Assembly (NCBI GenBank): GCA_014534425.1
Contig: JACVRN010000021.1
Coordinates: forward strand, 1 to 61,127
DNA length: 61,127 bases
Reading direction: 5' to 3'
Origin: Pyrinomonadaceae bacterium
GTDB lineage: Bacteria; Acidobacteriota; Blastocatellia; Pyrinomonadales; Pyrinomonadaceae
The notes beneath the pieces are model-generated. The model worked only from the letters and a program-made list of their open reading frames with translations. It was not told where the DNA came from and searched no databases. Of the stretch, positions 7,694-16,471 are shown piece after piece. The stretch's first letter is position 1, and every line of letters begins with the position of its first letter. The position numbers and the translations under genes are program-made.

Positions 7694-9103
7694 ATGTTTG
7701 AGTTATCTGCGAAGAGGCTTGCGGAGTTGATACGGTCGCATGCGGTTTCGCCCGTGGAGGCTGTGGAGGCTTATCTGGCTCGCATAGAAGATTTGAACCC
7801 GCAGCTTAATGCGATTGTCACGCTCGCGCCGGATGCCTTGGAGCGTGCGCGGGAGATGGAGAGCGCCGTCATGCGCGGAGAGGGTGCGGGCGCTCTCTGC
7901 GGCGTGCCTGTGACGGTGAAGGATACGTTTGATGTTGGGGGCTTGCGCTCTACTAGCGGGTCGCGGCTGCGCGCAGGGAGGATTGCGAAGAGGGATGCGC
8001 GGGCCGTAGAGCAACTCCGTGCGGCGGGTGCGATTATCCTTGGCAAGACGAACGTGCCGGAGATGGCGCTCACCTATGATTCTGAAAACGCTGTCTTCGG
8101 TCGCACGAATAACCCGCATGACTTGAGCCGCACGCCCGGAGGCTCAAGCGGAGGCGAGGCCGCGAGCGTCGCTGCCCGTCTTTCAGCCGCAGGGCTTGGA
8201 AGCGACCTAGTAGGCTCCATCCGCATCCCCGCTCACTTCTGCGGCATCTTCGGTCTCAAGCCCGGCTCAAGAACTGTAGACGGCCACGGTCATTGTCCAG
8301 AGATGGTCGGAGCGCTGCGCCAGGCCGCAAGCTTCGGCCCCCTGGCCCGCTCCGTAGAAGACTTGAGATTGATGATAGACGTGCTTTCCGTCATCGGCCT
8401 GGGTGACGAAGGCCGCGCTTGGTGGGATGCCCAGGGTGAATTGAAGAAGGGCACGCGCGTAGGGTTGTGGCTGGACGACCCTCTGACGCCTGTGACGGAA
8501 AGTGCGCGGCGCGCAGTGGAAGCCGTGGGCCGCGCACTTTCCGATGCCGGTCTTGAAGTGACGGAAGAGACGCCGCCCTCAGTCGAAGATGGAAGCGCGT
8601 TCTGGCTCAAAAGATTTTCAGCCGATGTCTTGAAAGCCATACGGCAGGTTTATAGAACGCCGCAGGATTTGGAGCAGGCGGGCGCGGCTGTGCGTGCGCT
8701 TCTTTCAAGAGCCGAAGCTTCGCAAGCGTCTCGCGCCGAACGCCTCAGCATAGAAGAAGAGAGCGGCACGCGTCGTAGAACTTTAATCGAATGGATGAAC
8801 GATGTCCCGCTCATCGTCGCGCCGGTAGGAGCCGTGGCCGCCTTCGAACACGGCGCGCGGAAAGTCTCTGTCGCTGGCCGCGAGATGAGCGTCTTTAATG
8901 CTTTCAGTTACTCGCAGATCTTCAATACCTTCGACCTGCCGGTCGCGTGCGTGCCCGCCGGTCGCACGCCGGAAGGCTTGCCCGTAGGAGTGCAGATAGC
9001 CGCGCGCCCCTTCTGCGAAAAAGCGGTCTTGAATGCCGCGCAGATAGTCGAGCAGTCGCTGGGCGGATACAATCCGCCGCCCGTTTACTCTTCAACAAAG
9101 TGA
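7694..9103 (+). CDS. Amidase-signature family amidase
   Basis: 469-residue amidase hydrolysing a C-N amide bond; the substrate is unknown. The Ser-cisSer-Lys triad is present: lysine in GVPVTVKDTF (about residue 76), cis-serine in TPGGSSGGEAA and nucleophile serine in VGSIRIPAHFCGIFGLKP. GatA is the nearest well-known relative, but no gatB or gatC lies beside it and the C-terminus differs, so a stand-alone amidase is more likely. The start follows the repeat hairpin with no visible ribosome-binding site. Cytoplasmic, no signal peptide. Confidence 0.9.
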   Translation: MFELSAKRLAELIRSHAVSPVEAVEAYLARIEDLNPQLNAIVTLAPDALERAREMESAVMRGEGAGALCGVPVTVKDTFDVGGLRSTSGSRLRAGRIAKRDARAVEQLRAAGAIILGKTNVPEMALTYDSENAVFGRTNNPHDLSRTPGGSSGGEAASVAARLSAAGLGSDLVGSIRIPAHFCGIFGLKPGSRTVDGHGHCPEMVGALRQAASFGPLARSVEDLRLMIDVLSVIGLGDEGRAWWDAQGELKKGTRVGLWLDDPLTPVTESARRAVEAVGRALSDAGLEVTEETPPSVEDGSAFWLKRFSADVLKAIRQVYRTPQDLEQAGAAVRALLSRAEASQASRAERLSIEEESGTRRRTLIEWMNDVPLIVAPVGAVAAFEHGARKVSVAGREMSVFNAFSYSQIFNTFDLPVACVPAGRTPEGLPVGVQIAARPFCEKAVLNAAQIVEQSLGGYNPPPVYSSTK

Positions 9104-9169
9104 GACAATTCGTTATAGTTCTGGCCGCAATCAAAAAGCGTCCACCCCCAACACGTACGGAGGCGTATC

Positions 9170-10231
9170 ATGCAGCAAGCAACAGTTTTTCTACTTCAGG
9201 CAGAAGCCGGAGCCGCGTTTCTACTCTTCTTCTTCATCTTCATAGCCATCTCGCTGCTCATCATAGCGGTCAAGACTATCAAGATTGTGCCGCAGGCGAC
9301 CGTCATGCTCATAGAGCGACTGGGCCGCTTCAGCCGCGTAGCCACGAGCGGCCTCAACATCATAGTGCCCTTTCTGGATAAGCCGCGCGGCGTCTATTGG
9401 ACTAACACCAGGCCGGGGATGAGTTCGATTGACCTGCGCGAGCTTTACATAGACCTGCCGCCACAGCCCGTCATCACGCGCGACAACGTGACGATTCACG
9501 TCGACTCTGTCGTGTACTGGCAGATAACAGACCCCATCAAGGCCGTCTACGAAGTCGCAGACCTGGTGGGCGCAATCGTGCAGTTGACCATCACGGGCAT
9601 GCGCGCCGTCATGGGCGACATGGATTTAGACCACACGCTCTCGCAACGCGACCAGATTAATTCCAAGCTGCGAATCATTCTGGACGAGGCTACGGACAAG
9701 TGGGGAGTCAAGGTGACACGCGTTGACGTGAAGAACATCACTCCGCCCGACGACGTGCGTATGACTATGGAGAAGCAGATGACGGCAGAGCGCACGCGTC
9801 GCGCGCTCGTCCTCCAAGCCGAGGGCGAAAGACAGGCCGCAGTGACGCGAGCCGAAGGCGAAAAGCAGGCCGCCATCACACGGGCCGAAGGCGAAAGCCA
9901 GTCGGCAATTCTCGCCGCAGAGGGCGCAGCGCAGGCGCGACTTCGCAACGCTACAGCCGAAGCCGAATCCATAGCCCGCATAGCGCAGGCCATGGAAGGC
10001 CACGGCAACCCCGCGCAATACTTGATAACCGCGCGCTACATTGAATCCCTTCGAGACATGACGCGCACCAACAACTCCAAAGTCATCTTCATGCCCGTAG
10101 AGACTTCAAGCATGCTGGCAAGCGTCGGCGCGCTCAAGGAAGTCTTCGCCGAAACCGGAGAGAAACGTCAACAGGACGGCGGCCAGCAACAACCCCCGCC
10201 CCGCCCGCGCCAACTTCCCGGCCAGGGATAA
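9170..10231 (+). CDS. SPFH/stomatin-like membrane protein (QmcA-type)
   Basis: 353 residues: one N-terminal membrane helix (about 16-38), an SPFH/band-7 domain (about 40-200; RLGRFSRV, TRDNVTIHVDSVVYW, TRVDVKNI), then a long Ala/Glu/Gln coiled coil with near-repeats of TRAEGE(K/S)QAAI from about 225 to 265, and a Pro/Gln-rich tail. Such proteins form large ring-like membrane assemblies and often work with NfeD proteins or FtsH, but neither is adjacent here. GGAGG at 9159-9163 precedes the ATG at good distance, in contrast to the repeat-fronted genes nearby. Confidence 0.9.
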   Translation: MQQATVFLLQAEAGAAFLLFFFIFIAISLLIIAVKTIKIVPQATVMLIERLGRFSRVATSGLNIIVPFLDKPRGVYWTNTRPGMSSIDLRELYIDLPPQPVITRDNVTIHVDSVVYWQITDPIKAVYEVADLVGAIVQLTITGMRAVMGDMDLDHTLSQRDQINSKLRIILDEATDKWGVKVTRVDVKNITPPDDVRMTMEKQMTAERTRRALVLQAEGERQAAVTRAEGEKQAAITRAEGESQSAILAAEGAAQARLRNATAEAESIARIAQAMEGHGNPAQYLITARYIESLRDMTRTNNSKVIFMPVETSSMLASVGALKEVFAETGEKRQQDGGQQQPPPRPRQLPGQG

Positions 10232-10237
10232 AGTCAC

Positions 10238-10316
10238 AGGTCAGTACCGCCTGCCTAAGCTGGGCGGGTATTGGTTGCATAAGAAACCCGCCCGCTACCG
10301 TAGGCGGTACTGACCT
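10238..10316. repeat. GGTCAGTACCGCC inverted repeat
   Basis: Outer arms 10238-10251 (AGGTCAGTACCGCC) and 10303-10316 are exact reverse complements. Inner arms 10262-10269 (GGGCGGGT) and 10286-10293 also pair, giving a two-part hairpin. It separates the SPFH gene from convergent thpR. The right arm is inside thpR coding sequence and encodes its last residues (IGQYRLR), and the stop TAG lies in the loop side of the arm. Confidence 0.85.
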
Positions 10317-10897
10317 ATTTTCGTGTAGCGAGAGCCTTGCGGCCCGAGGTCGCTTTTTATGAGGACGATTTCCGCGACTGTGAAAGCGTCGCTTTCGAAC
10401 TCCATGCTTTTGTGCTGGCTAGCTATCTTTCTTGCGCCTTCGGGCGAGCGCAGGCGTGCTATGGTCAGGTGCGGGTGAAATCTCTTTCGCTCGCGTGCGA
10501 AGCCGAGCGGCGCGCATTCATCTTCTATTCGTCGATTAAGCGTATCGAGTCGGCCCGAAGAGTCCGTGACGCCCAGCCAGAGCACGCGGGCGAGTCCCGA
10601 AGGGGGAAACGCGCCCGTCCCTCGTAACAGGAGCTTAAAGGAATTTACCGTAGAGGCTGCGCTTGAGAGAGCGTCCGACAACTGCGCGACTCTGTCCTCT
10701 TCCGTGTCTCCGAAAAATTTCAGGGTCAGATGCAGTTTGTCTTCCCTATCCCAACTGGCCCGCACGTCCGGCGCTGCTTCGCGCAACCACGCAATGTAGC
10801 GAGCGGCCTGCGCCCGCACACCTTGCGGCAACTCTACGGCACAGAAGAGGCGTAGACGAGACGCAGTGGCTTCTCTTTCGTCAACTTCGCTTCTCAT
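10295..10897 (-). CDS. thpR: RNA 2',3'-cyclic phosphodiesterase (2H family)
   Basis: 200-residue 2H phosphoesterase, formerly called 2'-5' RNA ligase. Both catalytic HxT motifs are present: LHLTLKFFG near residue 50 and HPHLTIARL near 137. The family hydrolyses 2',3'-cyclic phosphate ends of RNA. The ATG at 10897 is chosen because it overlaps the stop of the upstream acylase by one base (TGATG) and gives the standard LRLFCAVELP N-terminal strand; longer readings upstream are only acylase sequence in another frame. The C-terminal GQYRLR is encoded by a dispersed repeat arm. Confidence 0.92.
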   Translation of the reverse strand: MRSEVDEREATASRLRLFCAVELPQGVRAQAARYIAWLREAAPDVRASWDREDKLHLTLKFFGDTEEDRVAQLSDALSSAASTVNSFKLLLRGTGAFPPSGLARVLWLGVTDSSGRLDTLNRRIEDECAPLGFARERKRFHPHLTIARLRSPEGARKIASQHKSMEFESDAFTVAEIVLIKSDLGPQGSRYTKIGQYRLR

Positions 10898-13320
10898 CAA
10901 TTCGCAGGAGCCATAATTAAGGTCTCGCGTGTTGCGCGCTCGACGGCGGCTTTGGTGAAGGGAAAGACGCGCGGGGTGACGTTTCGCCAGTCTTCCAGTT
11001 GGTCTCGCCAGTGCGGGCTTGTGGGGATGCCGGATTCGCCAAGGGTTATGCCCTGCTGCGTTCTGTCCCAATCGCCGATGTCTGCTATGAAGCGCATGGA
11101 GACGCTGCGGCCCACGTTGACGGTCGTGAGATTCGCGCCCGCCCCGTTCTGGGGAAAAGGCGGAATCAAAAACTGCTGGCCGACTAGCGGGACGCGCGCC
11201 AGAGGATGCGGGAACGTGACCTGCACGTAGCGTCCCCAAATCCACTGCGTCTCGTCCGCTCCCAGACGCTTTGTCAAAGCGGCGCGTGCGTCCGAGTAAC
11301 AGGCCAGCAGAAGCTCCGCGTAAGAATTAAACTCTTTCGGCAGCCAATCGCGCGGCTGCTCCTGTATGAGCCTGTCAAAGAGCGTACCGGCGTTGCCCCA
11401 TCCGTATTCCTTAGCCAGCGCATCACCGAGCGCCGCTTTCAGAATCCGGTCACGAAAGGCAAGGCGCATCTCTGCTACGAGCGGCGCGACCGTTGATTCG
11501 GGAACGATGCGTCCATTCCAGTTCTGAAACGAAACGAGCGCAGCGCGCAGCTTCTCGTCATCTTTCACGACCGGCTGCAAAGCCTTCAGGGCCTCGCGCG
11601 TGAAGATGGAAGCGGGGATGGAGAAGGTGTCGCCCTGTATGGCGCGAAAGTCTTCGGCTGTCAGCTTCTGCTTTGCTTCCAGAAGCTCAAGTATGCGGCG
11701 TGCGCGATAGGGCGCGGCCCATTCGTGCGTCAGAAAATATGGATAATCAGTTCCTACTACGCGTTGATTGGCTGTGACTATGATGCCGGAGGGCGGGTCG
11801 AAAAGGCGCGGCAGTTTTTCAAAGGGAATGAAGCCAGTCCACTCGCCCGCGTCCGTAGAGCCGTCGTAAGGCAAACTTCCGTCGCCGGACTTTCTCAACG
11901 GCACGCGGCCCGCAGCCGTGTAGCCTATGTGACCGTCCACGTCCGCGTAGACCATGTTCTGCATGGGCGCAGTGTAACGCGCGAGCGCCGTTTGAAACTC
12001 CGTCCAGTTGCGCGCCGTGTTGATAGCAAAGAAGCCTTCGGCTGCGCTCAATTTCGGGTCGAGCGCTGTCCATTGAAGAGCGTAGCGTTTGCCTTCGCGC
12101 TCGAAGACCACGGGGCCGTGACGAGTGACCGTGACCTCCATCACCTGCGTCTCCGTCTCTGTGCTGGTAAAGCTCTTGCGAACGCGCATCTCTTCGCGCA
12201 GCACTTCGGCCTCGCGCCAGCCCGAAGACGTCATGTAACGCCTGGGGTTCTGCGGGTCGAACTTTTCCAGGTAAACGTCCGCCACGTCAGGCCCTACGTT
12301 TGTGAAGCCCCAGGCGATTCGCTCGTTGTGGCCTATGACGACGCCGGGCAGTCCAGGCGAAGTCACGCCCGCGACTCTCAATCCGGGCGCGCTCAAATGA
12401 ACCATGTACCAGATGGAAGGGGCGGAGGCCAGAAGGTGCGGGTCGTTAGCCAGAAGCGGCTTGCCCGAAGCAGTTCGCTTGCCAGAGACGACCCAGTTGT
12501 TGCTGGCCTCTCGGTTCAAGTCCAGAGCGCCCAATCGCTCCGCCACCTGCCGAACGCCCGCCCTCATTTCGTTGAGCGCTCGCAAAGCAGCTATATCGGT
12601 CTGAAGGTTTGCATCTTTCTGCTGCGATGATTTGGCCTTTGCTTTAGTAGTGTCGCGGCCAACGACTACGACATCGAGCGGCGAAGTCTCTACCAGAAGG
12701 GCCGCGCGTTTGTCTGCCGGAACATTCATGAGGGCCGCGCGCATGATGTCCGTCTGCCATGTGTCCGAGAGGAATTCGAAGAAGAGCTTGACGGTTAAAA
12801 GGGAATCTGCGGGCGTCCAGGGTCTCGGGCGAAACTGTAGAATCTGAAACTCCGGCGGGAGCGATTTCGCGTCCAGCGATTCCATGTAAGCGTTAACGCC
12901 GCGTGCGTAAGCTTCCAGTTGCTCGCGCGCTTCCTTAGACGCTCCGGCGACTTCCGCCTCCGCCACTCGCGCGAAGCCGTAGGCGCGAAACATCTTGTCC
13001 TGCGTGAGAACGGCGTTTCCCAGAACCTCCGCCGATTCGCCGCGCATGGAGCGCCGCACCAACTCCATCTGCCACAAACGGTCGCTCGCCGTCACGAACC
13101 CCTGCGCGAAGCACAGGTCTGTCAGATTCCCGGCCTCTATGTATGGAATGCCACGCTCGTCGCGTCGCACAGTCACACTCTCGCGCAGCCCCGGAAAGCG
13201 CAGCGTAGAGGTCTGTGTCTGAGCAGCGACGGGATTGGCCGCGCCGGGAAAGTTGAAAGAGAGAGCGCTGAACAAACAGAGCGAAAGAATCAAGCATGCA
13301 AGCGACCGTCTTTTTCTCAT
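10897..13320 (-). CDS. Penicillin acylase family Ntn-hydrolase, exported
   Basis: 807-residue precursor with a signal peptide (MRKRRSLACLILSLCLFSAL, then cleavage near VAAQ). The family self-cleaves into alpha and beta chains; the beta-chain nucleophile is the serine in EASNNWVVSG, followed by the typical ANDPHL and GVTSPGLPGVVIGHNE. Members hydrolyse amides such as beta-lactam side chains, acyl-homoserine lactones or other acylated amines; the substrate cannot be told. Start chosen at 13320; a further in-frame ATG at 13338 lies wholly within an ACAGGAT-type repeat arm and would add MDRIER. Coupled to thpR by a one-base overlap. Confidence 0.92.
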   Translation of the reverse strand: MRKRRSLACLILSLCLFSALSFNFPGAANPVAAQTQTSTLRFPGLRESVTVRRDERGIPYIEAGNLTDLCFAQGFVTASDRLWQMELVRRSMRGESAEVLGNAVLTQDKMFRAYGFARVAEAEVAGASKEAREQLEAYARGVNAYMESLDAKSLPPEFQILQFRPRPWTPADSLLTVKLFFEFLSDTWQTDIMRAALMNVPADKRAALLVETSPLDVVVVGRDTTKAKAKSSQQKDANLQTDIAALRALNEMRAGVRQVAERLGALDLNREASNNWVVSGKRTASGKPLLANDPHLLASAPSIWYMVHLSAPGLRVAGVTSPGLPGVVIGHNERIAWGFTNVGPDVADVYLEKFDPQNPRRYMTSSGWREAEVLREEMRVRKSFTSTETETQVMEVTVTRHGPVVFEREGKRYALQWTALDPKLSAAEGFFAINTARNWTEFQTALARYTAPMQNMVYADVDGHIGYTAAGRVPLRKSGDGSLPYDGSTDAGEWTGFIPFEKLPRLFDPPSGIIVTANQRVVGTDYPYFLTHEWAAPYRARRILELLEAKQKLTAEDFRAIQGDTFSIPASIFTREALKALQPVVKDDEKLRAALVSFQNWNGRIVPESTVAPLVAEMRLAFRDRILKAALGDALAKEYGWGNAGTLFDRLIQEQPRDWLPKEFNSYAELLLACYSDARAALTKRLGADETQWIWGRYVQVTFPHPLARVPLVGQQFLIPPFPQNGAGANLTTVNVGRSVSMRFIADIGDWDRTQQGITLGESGIPTSPHWRDQLEDWRNVTPRVFPFTKAAVERATRETLIMAPAN

Positions 13321-13353
13321 CCGTTCTATCCTGTCCATCCTGTTAAATTCTCT
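13321..13353. repeat. ACAGGAT 9-mer repeat, single arm
   Basis: CTATCCTGTCCATCCTGTTAAA, the same unit as in 36800-36892, 42259-42335 and 58121-58240, here as one arm only. It lies between the aldehyde dehydrogenase stop and the acylase start and occupies the acylase ribosome-binding region. Confidence 0.7.
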
Positions 13354-13363
13354 TTCTTGAATG

Positions 13364-14788
13364 CTAATGCGTGGGGTCTATGACGATGATGCGCTCTTCG
13401 GTCATGTCCAGCATGGCCGAGCGCACGCCCTCGCGGCCTGTGCCGGACAACTTCACGCCGCCGTAGGGCATGTTGTCCACACGGAATGCGGGGGCGTCGT
13501 TAATCATCACGCCGCCCGTCTCTAAGTTTTGCGCGGCAAGGTACGCGCGCCCCATGTCGCGCGTGAAGACACCGGCCTGTAGCCCGTAGCGAGTATTGTT
13601 TGCCTCCGTCACAGCCGCTTCAAAATCGCTGAAGGTCGAAACAGTTGCTACGGGCGCAAAAATCTCTTCCGTGCAGACGCGCATCTCGCTGTGCACGTCC
13701 GTCAAAACAGTCGCTTCAAGCAAAGCACCACGCCGCACGCCGCCGCAGAGCAGACGCGCGCCGCCCGCGACCGCTTCGTTAATCCAGCTTTCGGCTCGCC
13801 GCGCAGCCTCTTCGTCAATCATCACGGAAAGCTCCGTGCGCTCGTCCAAAGGGTCACCCGTGCGTAACGCTTTAGCCCTCTTGATGAACTTGCCTGTCCA
13901 CTCTTCAGAGATTCTTTCGTGAACAAAGATGCGCTGCGCTGAGATGCAGACCTGTCCCGCGTAGTTGAAAGCAGCCATAGCCGTGCGCTCTACCGAATAG
14001 CTGAGGTCAGCCGTCTCGTCAACGATGACGGGCGCGTTGCCTCCAAGCTCAAGCGTGACCTGCTTGCGCGCTGACGTTGCGCGCAGCCGCCATCCGACCT
14101 CCGCGCTTCCCGTAAAAGAGATCATCGGCACGCGCTCGTCTTTTATGAAAGTGTCTATGACCGGAATTTCTACGGGCACGATTTGCAGCGCGCTCGCAGG
14201 CAGTCCGCTTTCCAGAAATGCTTCGCCCAAGAGGAGCGCGGTCAGAGGCGTGCGCGGGCTTGGCTTGACGATGATACTGTTGCGGCTGGCGAGCGCGGGC
14301 GCGACCTTGTGCGCGACCAAATTGAGAGGAAAGTTAAAAGGAGTGATGCCGTAGATGACTCCGCGCGGCACGCGCTCTGTCCAGCCAAAGCGCCCGCGCC
14401 CTATGGCCTGCGTGTCCACGGGAACGGTCTCGCCGGTAAAGCGGCGCGCCTCTTCGCCCGCGAACATGAAGGTTGAGACGCCACGGTCTACTTCACCGCG
14501 CGCAGCCGCGAGAGGCTTTCCGGCCTCTGTTGCTATCGTGCGCGCAAAATCCTCTCGCCGCTCCTTTATGTAATCGCTGATGCGCCGGAGAGCTTCCGCA
14601 ATCTCGTAGCGTGCAAGCCCGCGCATCTCAAGCGAGGCCGCAGCCGCAGCCGCGATTGACTCTTCCGCTTCATCAGGGGAAGCGTTCGAGACGCGCGCAA
14701 TCACTTCGCCCGTGTAGGGCGCACGCACGTCCTGTAGATTAGCGGTCGTGCGCCACTTGCCGCCTATGAGAAGAGGTCTGGTGTCCAT
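13364..14788 (-). CDS. NAD(P)-dependent aldehyde dehydrogenase
   Basis: 474-residue aldehyde dehydrogenase. Catalytic glutamate lies in TLELGGNAP, catalytic cysteine in AGQVCISAQR, and the C-terminus has MPYGGVKLSGTGREG. The pattern resembles the non-phosphorylating glyceraldehyde-3-phosphate/lactaldehyde/succinate-semialdehyde group, but the substrate is not decidable by eye. ATG 14788 (MDTRPLLIGGKW) gives the family-typical beginning; a GTG 24 bases earlier is less likely. It is upstream of the acylase on the same strand with a 43-base gap holding a repeat arm. Confidence 0.9.
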   Translation of the reverse strand: MDTRPLLIGGKWRTTANLQDVRAPYTGEVIARVSNASPDEAEESIAAAAAASLEMRGLARYEIAEALRRISDYIKERREDFARTIATEAGKPLAAARGEVDRGVSTFMFAGEEARRFTGETVPVDTQAIGRGRFGWTERVPRGVIYGITPFNFPLNLVAHKVAPALASRNSIIVKPSPRTPLTALLLGEAFLESGLPASALQIVPVEIPVIDTFIKDERVPMISFTGSAEVGWRLRATSARKQVTLELGGNAPVIVDETADLSYSVERTAMAAFNYAGQVCISAQRIFVHERISEEWTGKFIKRAKALRTGDPLDERTELSVMIDEEAARRAESWINEAVAGGARLLCGGVRRGALLEATVLTDVHSEMRVCTEEIFAPVATVSTFSDFEAAVTEANNTRYGLQAGVFTRDMGRAYLAAQNLETGGVMINDAPAFRVDNMPYGGVKLSGTGREGVRSAMLDMTEERIIVIDPTH

Positions 14789-14849
14789 CGTTCGAAAGGA
14801 AAATAGTAGCACAAGGCGAAGAGAATCCGCTTCCGTTCGAAGCCGTGCG

Positions 14850-14879
14850 TTGACGCTCCGCTTCCAGAGCCTTTACAAT
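14850..14879 (+). promoter_or_regulatory. Candidate promoter for exported-protein pair
   Basis: TTGACG (14850-14855) and TACAAT (14874-14879) with an 18-base spacer, about 60 bases upstream of the ATG at 14941. It lies in the 152-base divergent gap between aldehyde dehydrogenase and the exported proteins. Confidence 0.5.
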
Positions 14880-14940
14880 CCTGCGAGTGGCTCCCGATTC
14901 TTAAAGCGTTTCGTCCGTCATCAGGGATTAAACTTAACTC

Positions 14941-15468
14941 ATGCTCGGCAGATTTTCCGCTATCGCTCTTATCCTTTTCGCGTTTAGCGCGCAGCCCTCG
15001 GCTCAAACATTATCGTGGCAGAGATTCTCTCCGCCGGAGGGACGCTTTTCCGTGCTCATGCCAGGGAAGCCCATGACGGAAGAGCAGAGCAAGGATACGC
15101 GCGTCGGCAAAGTCGTGATGCGCTTTTTCACGTCGGGCACGGAGAAGGGCATCTTCATTGTCGCGTATGCCGATTATAAAATGGGCGAGGCGAAGCAGGA
15201 GTTGGATGCCAACCGCGACAGCTTTCTGAAGGGAATGAAGGCGACATTGGTTTCGGAATCTGATATAAAGCTCCAGGAAAATCCTGGCCGGGAAATCAGG
15301 GCCGAGCGCGAAAGGCTGAGCATCAAAAGCAGAATCTTTCTGGTAGGCAATCGTTACTATCAGGTGGTGGCGATTACGCCCGCGACGCTGCCGGGCAACC
15401 TTGAGGCCGACAGATTCCTGACTTCGTTCCAGCTTGTAACGGCGGCGACATCCGAAAGAAGAAATTAA
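14941..15468 (+). CDS. Exported protein of unknown function
   Basis: 175 residues with a signal peptide (hydrophobic 5-17, likely cleavage after PSAQ). The mature part, beginning WQRFSPPEGRFSVLMPGKP, has alternating strands and ends in a helix-like DRFLTSFQL. The opening phrase (P-EGRFSVL-PG-P) recurs in small periplasmic proteins of acidobacteria and planctomycetes that lack an assigned function. It is followed after 11 bases by a second exported protein, so the two are likely co-transcribed. I do not recognise a catalytic motif. Confidence 0.75.
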   Translation: MLGRFSAIALILFAFSAQPSAQTLSWQRFSPPEGRFSVLMPGKPMTEEQSKDTRVGKVVMRFFTSGTEKGIFIVAYADYKMGEAKQELDANRDSFLKGMKATLVSESDIKLQENPGREIRAERERLSIKSRIFLVGNRYYQVVAITPATLPGNLEADRFLTSFQLVTAATSERRN

Positions 15469-15479
15469 AAGGTAGAAAG

Positions 15480-16376
15480 ATGAAGCGACTGGCTCGCAAA
15501 ACTCCCATTCACATTTTCATAGCGGCTCTGTTTCTTCTTTTCTGCGCGACACACGCGAGCGCGCAGCAACGGCCATTGATAACGGAAGACGTGGACATCA
15601 TTCCGCCGGGCACCATGCGTATAGAGGCGGGGATAGATTTTTATCAGAACGCAAAGTTTCCGCTCTCAGGTTTGACGGGCGACCTGACGCGCGTGGGCGT
15701 CATAGGCGTCAACATAGGGCTGTCGCCCAACGTGGAGGTTCAGGTTGACGGTGTGGCTCAGAATTTTCTGAGCATCAATTCCATGAGCGTGCCGTCGCCT
15801 ATTCCTTTGACAGTGCCTCTGGGCGCAAACTCCACGAACGACACAGGCGATTTCACTCTCTCTACCAAGATTAAGTTTCGCAACGAGACGGCGCGAGGCC
15901 CTAGCCTCGGCTTTCGCTTCGGCGTGCAGCTTCCAAACTCGAATCAGAAGCGCGGCATAGGCTCTAATCAAACGAACGCCTACGGCATGATTCTCGCGGG
16001 CAAAAAGTTCGGCAGGCAGTTCGACAACCAGCAGAGGCGCGTTAATCTGTTCGGCAACCTGGGAATCGCAATCCTCGGCACTACAGACCCCTACATACAG
16101 AACGATGTGCTGCTTTACGGCTTCGGCGGCATAGTGCGCCTGAACAGGCAGATTAATTTCGCAGGCGAGATTAATGGTCGCGCCAACACGCGCAGAAACG
16201 GCGCGCCCCTGGGAACGGAATCCATCTCGGAAGCGCGTCTCGGCGTGCAGGTCAGAGCCTCCGGCCTGCGCTTCGATTTCGCGGGCATAGCGGGCCTAAC
16301 GGATTTCAGCCCACGCTCCGGCGTCACCTTCGGCGTCACCTACGACACCCCTCCCGTCTTCGTCCCGGTGAAATAA
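15480..16376 (+). CDS. Probable outer-membrane beta-barrel protein
   Basis: 298 residues, signal peptide (HIFIAALFLLFCATHASAQ), then many amphipathic strands separated by Gly/Asn turns (VGVIGVNIGLSPNVEVQVDG; LGFRFGVQLPNSNQ; LFGNLGIAILG), ending in FGVTYDTPPVFVPVK. Early PLITEDVDIIPPGTMRIEAG is typical of transporter-like barrels often annotated as putative MetA-pathway or phenol-degradation outer-membrane proteins. Function unknown. Its TAA is followed immediately by a repeat hairpin. Probably in a two-gene unit with the preceding exported protein. Confidence 0.7.
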   Translation: MKRLARKTPIHIFIAALFLLFCATHASAQQRPLITEDVDIIPPGTMRIEAGIDFYQNAKFPLSGLTGDLTRVGVIGVNIGLSPNVEVQVDGVAQNFLSINSMSVPSPIPLTVPLGANSTNDTGDFTLSTKIKFRNETARGPSLGFRFGVQLPNSNQKRGIGSNQTNAYGMILAGKKFGRQFDNQQRRVNLFGNLGIAILGTTDPYIQNDVLLYGFGGIVRLNRQINFAGEINGRANTRRNGAPLGTESISEARLGVQVRASGLRFDFAGIAGLTDFSPRSGVTFGVTYDTPPVFVPVK

Positions 16377-16467
16377 CAGTTTTCAGTTTCCAGTTTTGAG
16401 TTTTCAGTTAAAAGCAGTTAGTTTCTTTCTGAAAGCTGAAAACTGGAAACTGAAAACTGGAAACTGT
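16377..16467. repeat. GGAAACT/GAAAACT heptamer hairpin
   Basis: Left arm 16377-16409 (CAGTTTTCAGTTTCCAGTTTT and on) and right arm 16431-16467 (alternating GAAAACT and GGAAACT heptamers) are complementary. The element starts at the base after the barrel gene stop and ends five T residues before the ATG at 16472, so it makes up the entire 95-base gap. Confidence 0.85.
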
Positions 16468-16471
16468 TTTT

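Noticed and set aside
7694-9103. gatA of the tRNA amidotransferase
   Set aside because: No gatB or gatC beside it, and the motif surroundings differ from GatA, so only amidase family was claimed.
10898-11245. N-terminal extension of thpR by 116 codons
   Set aside because: The extra part overlaps acylase coding in another frame. The ATG at 10897 gives the standard family start and a one-base overlap.
11725-12630. 301-codon open frame on the plus strand
   Set aside because: It is antisense to the penicillin acylase gene, which has a signal peptide and Ntn motifs. The frame shows no motifs and arises from GC-rich codon bias.
13321-13338. Acylase start at 13338
   Set aside because: The added residues MDRIER are coded by a dispersed repeat and precede a typical signal peptide beginning MRKRR.
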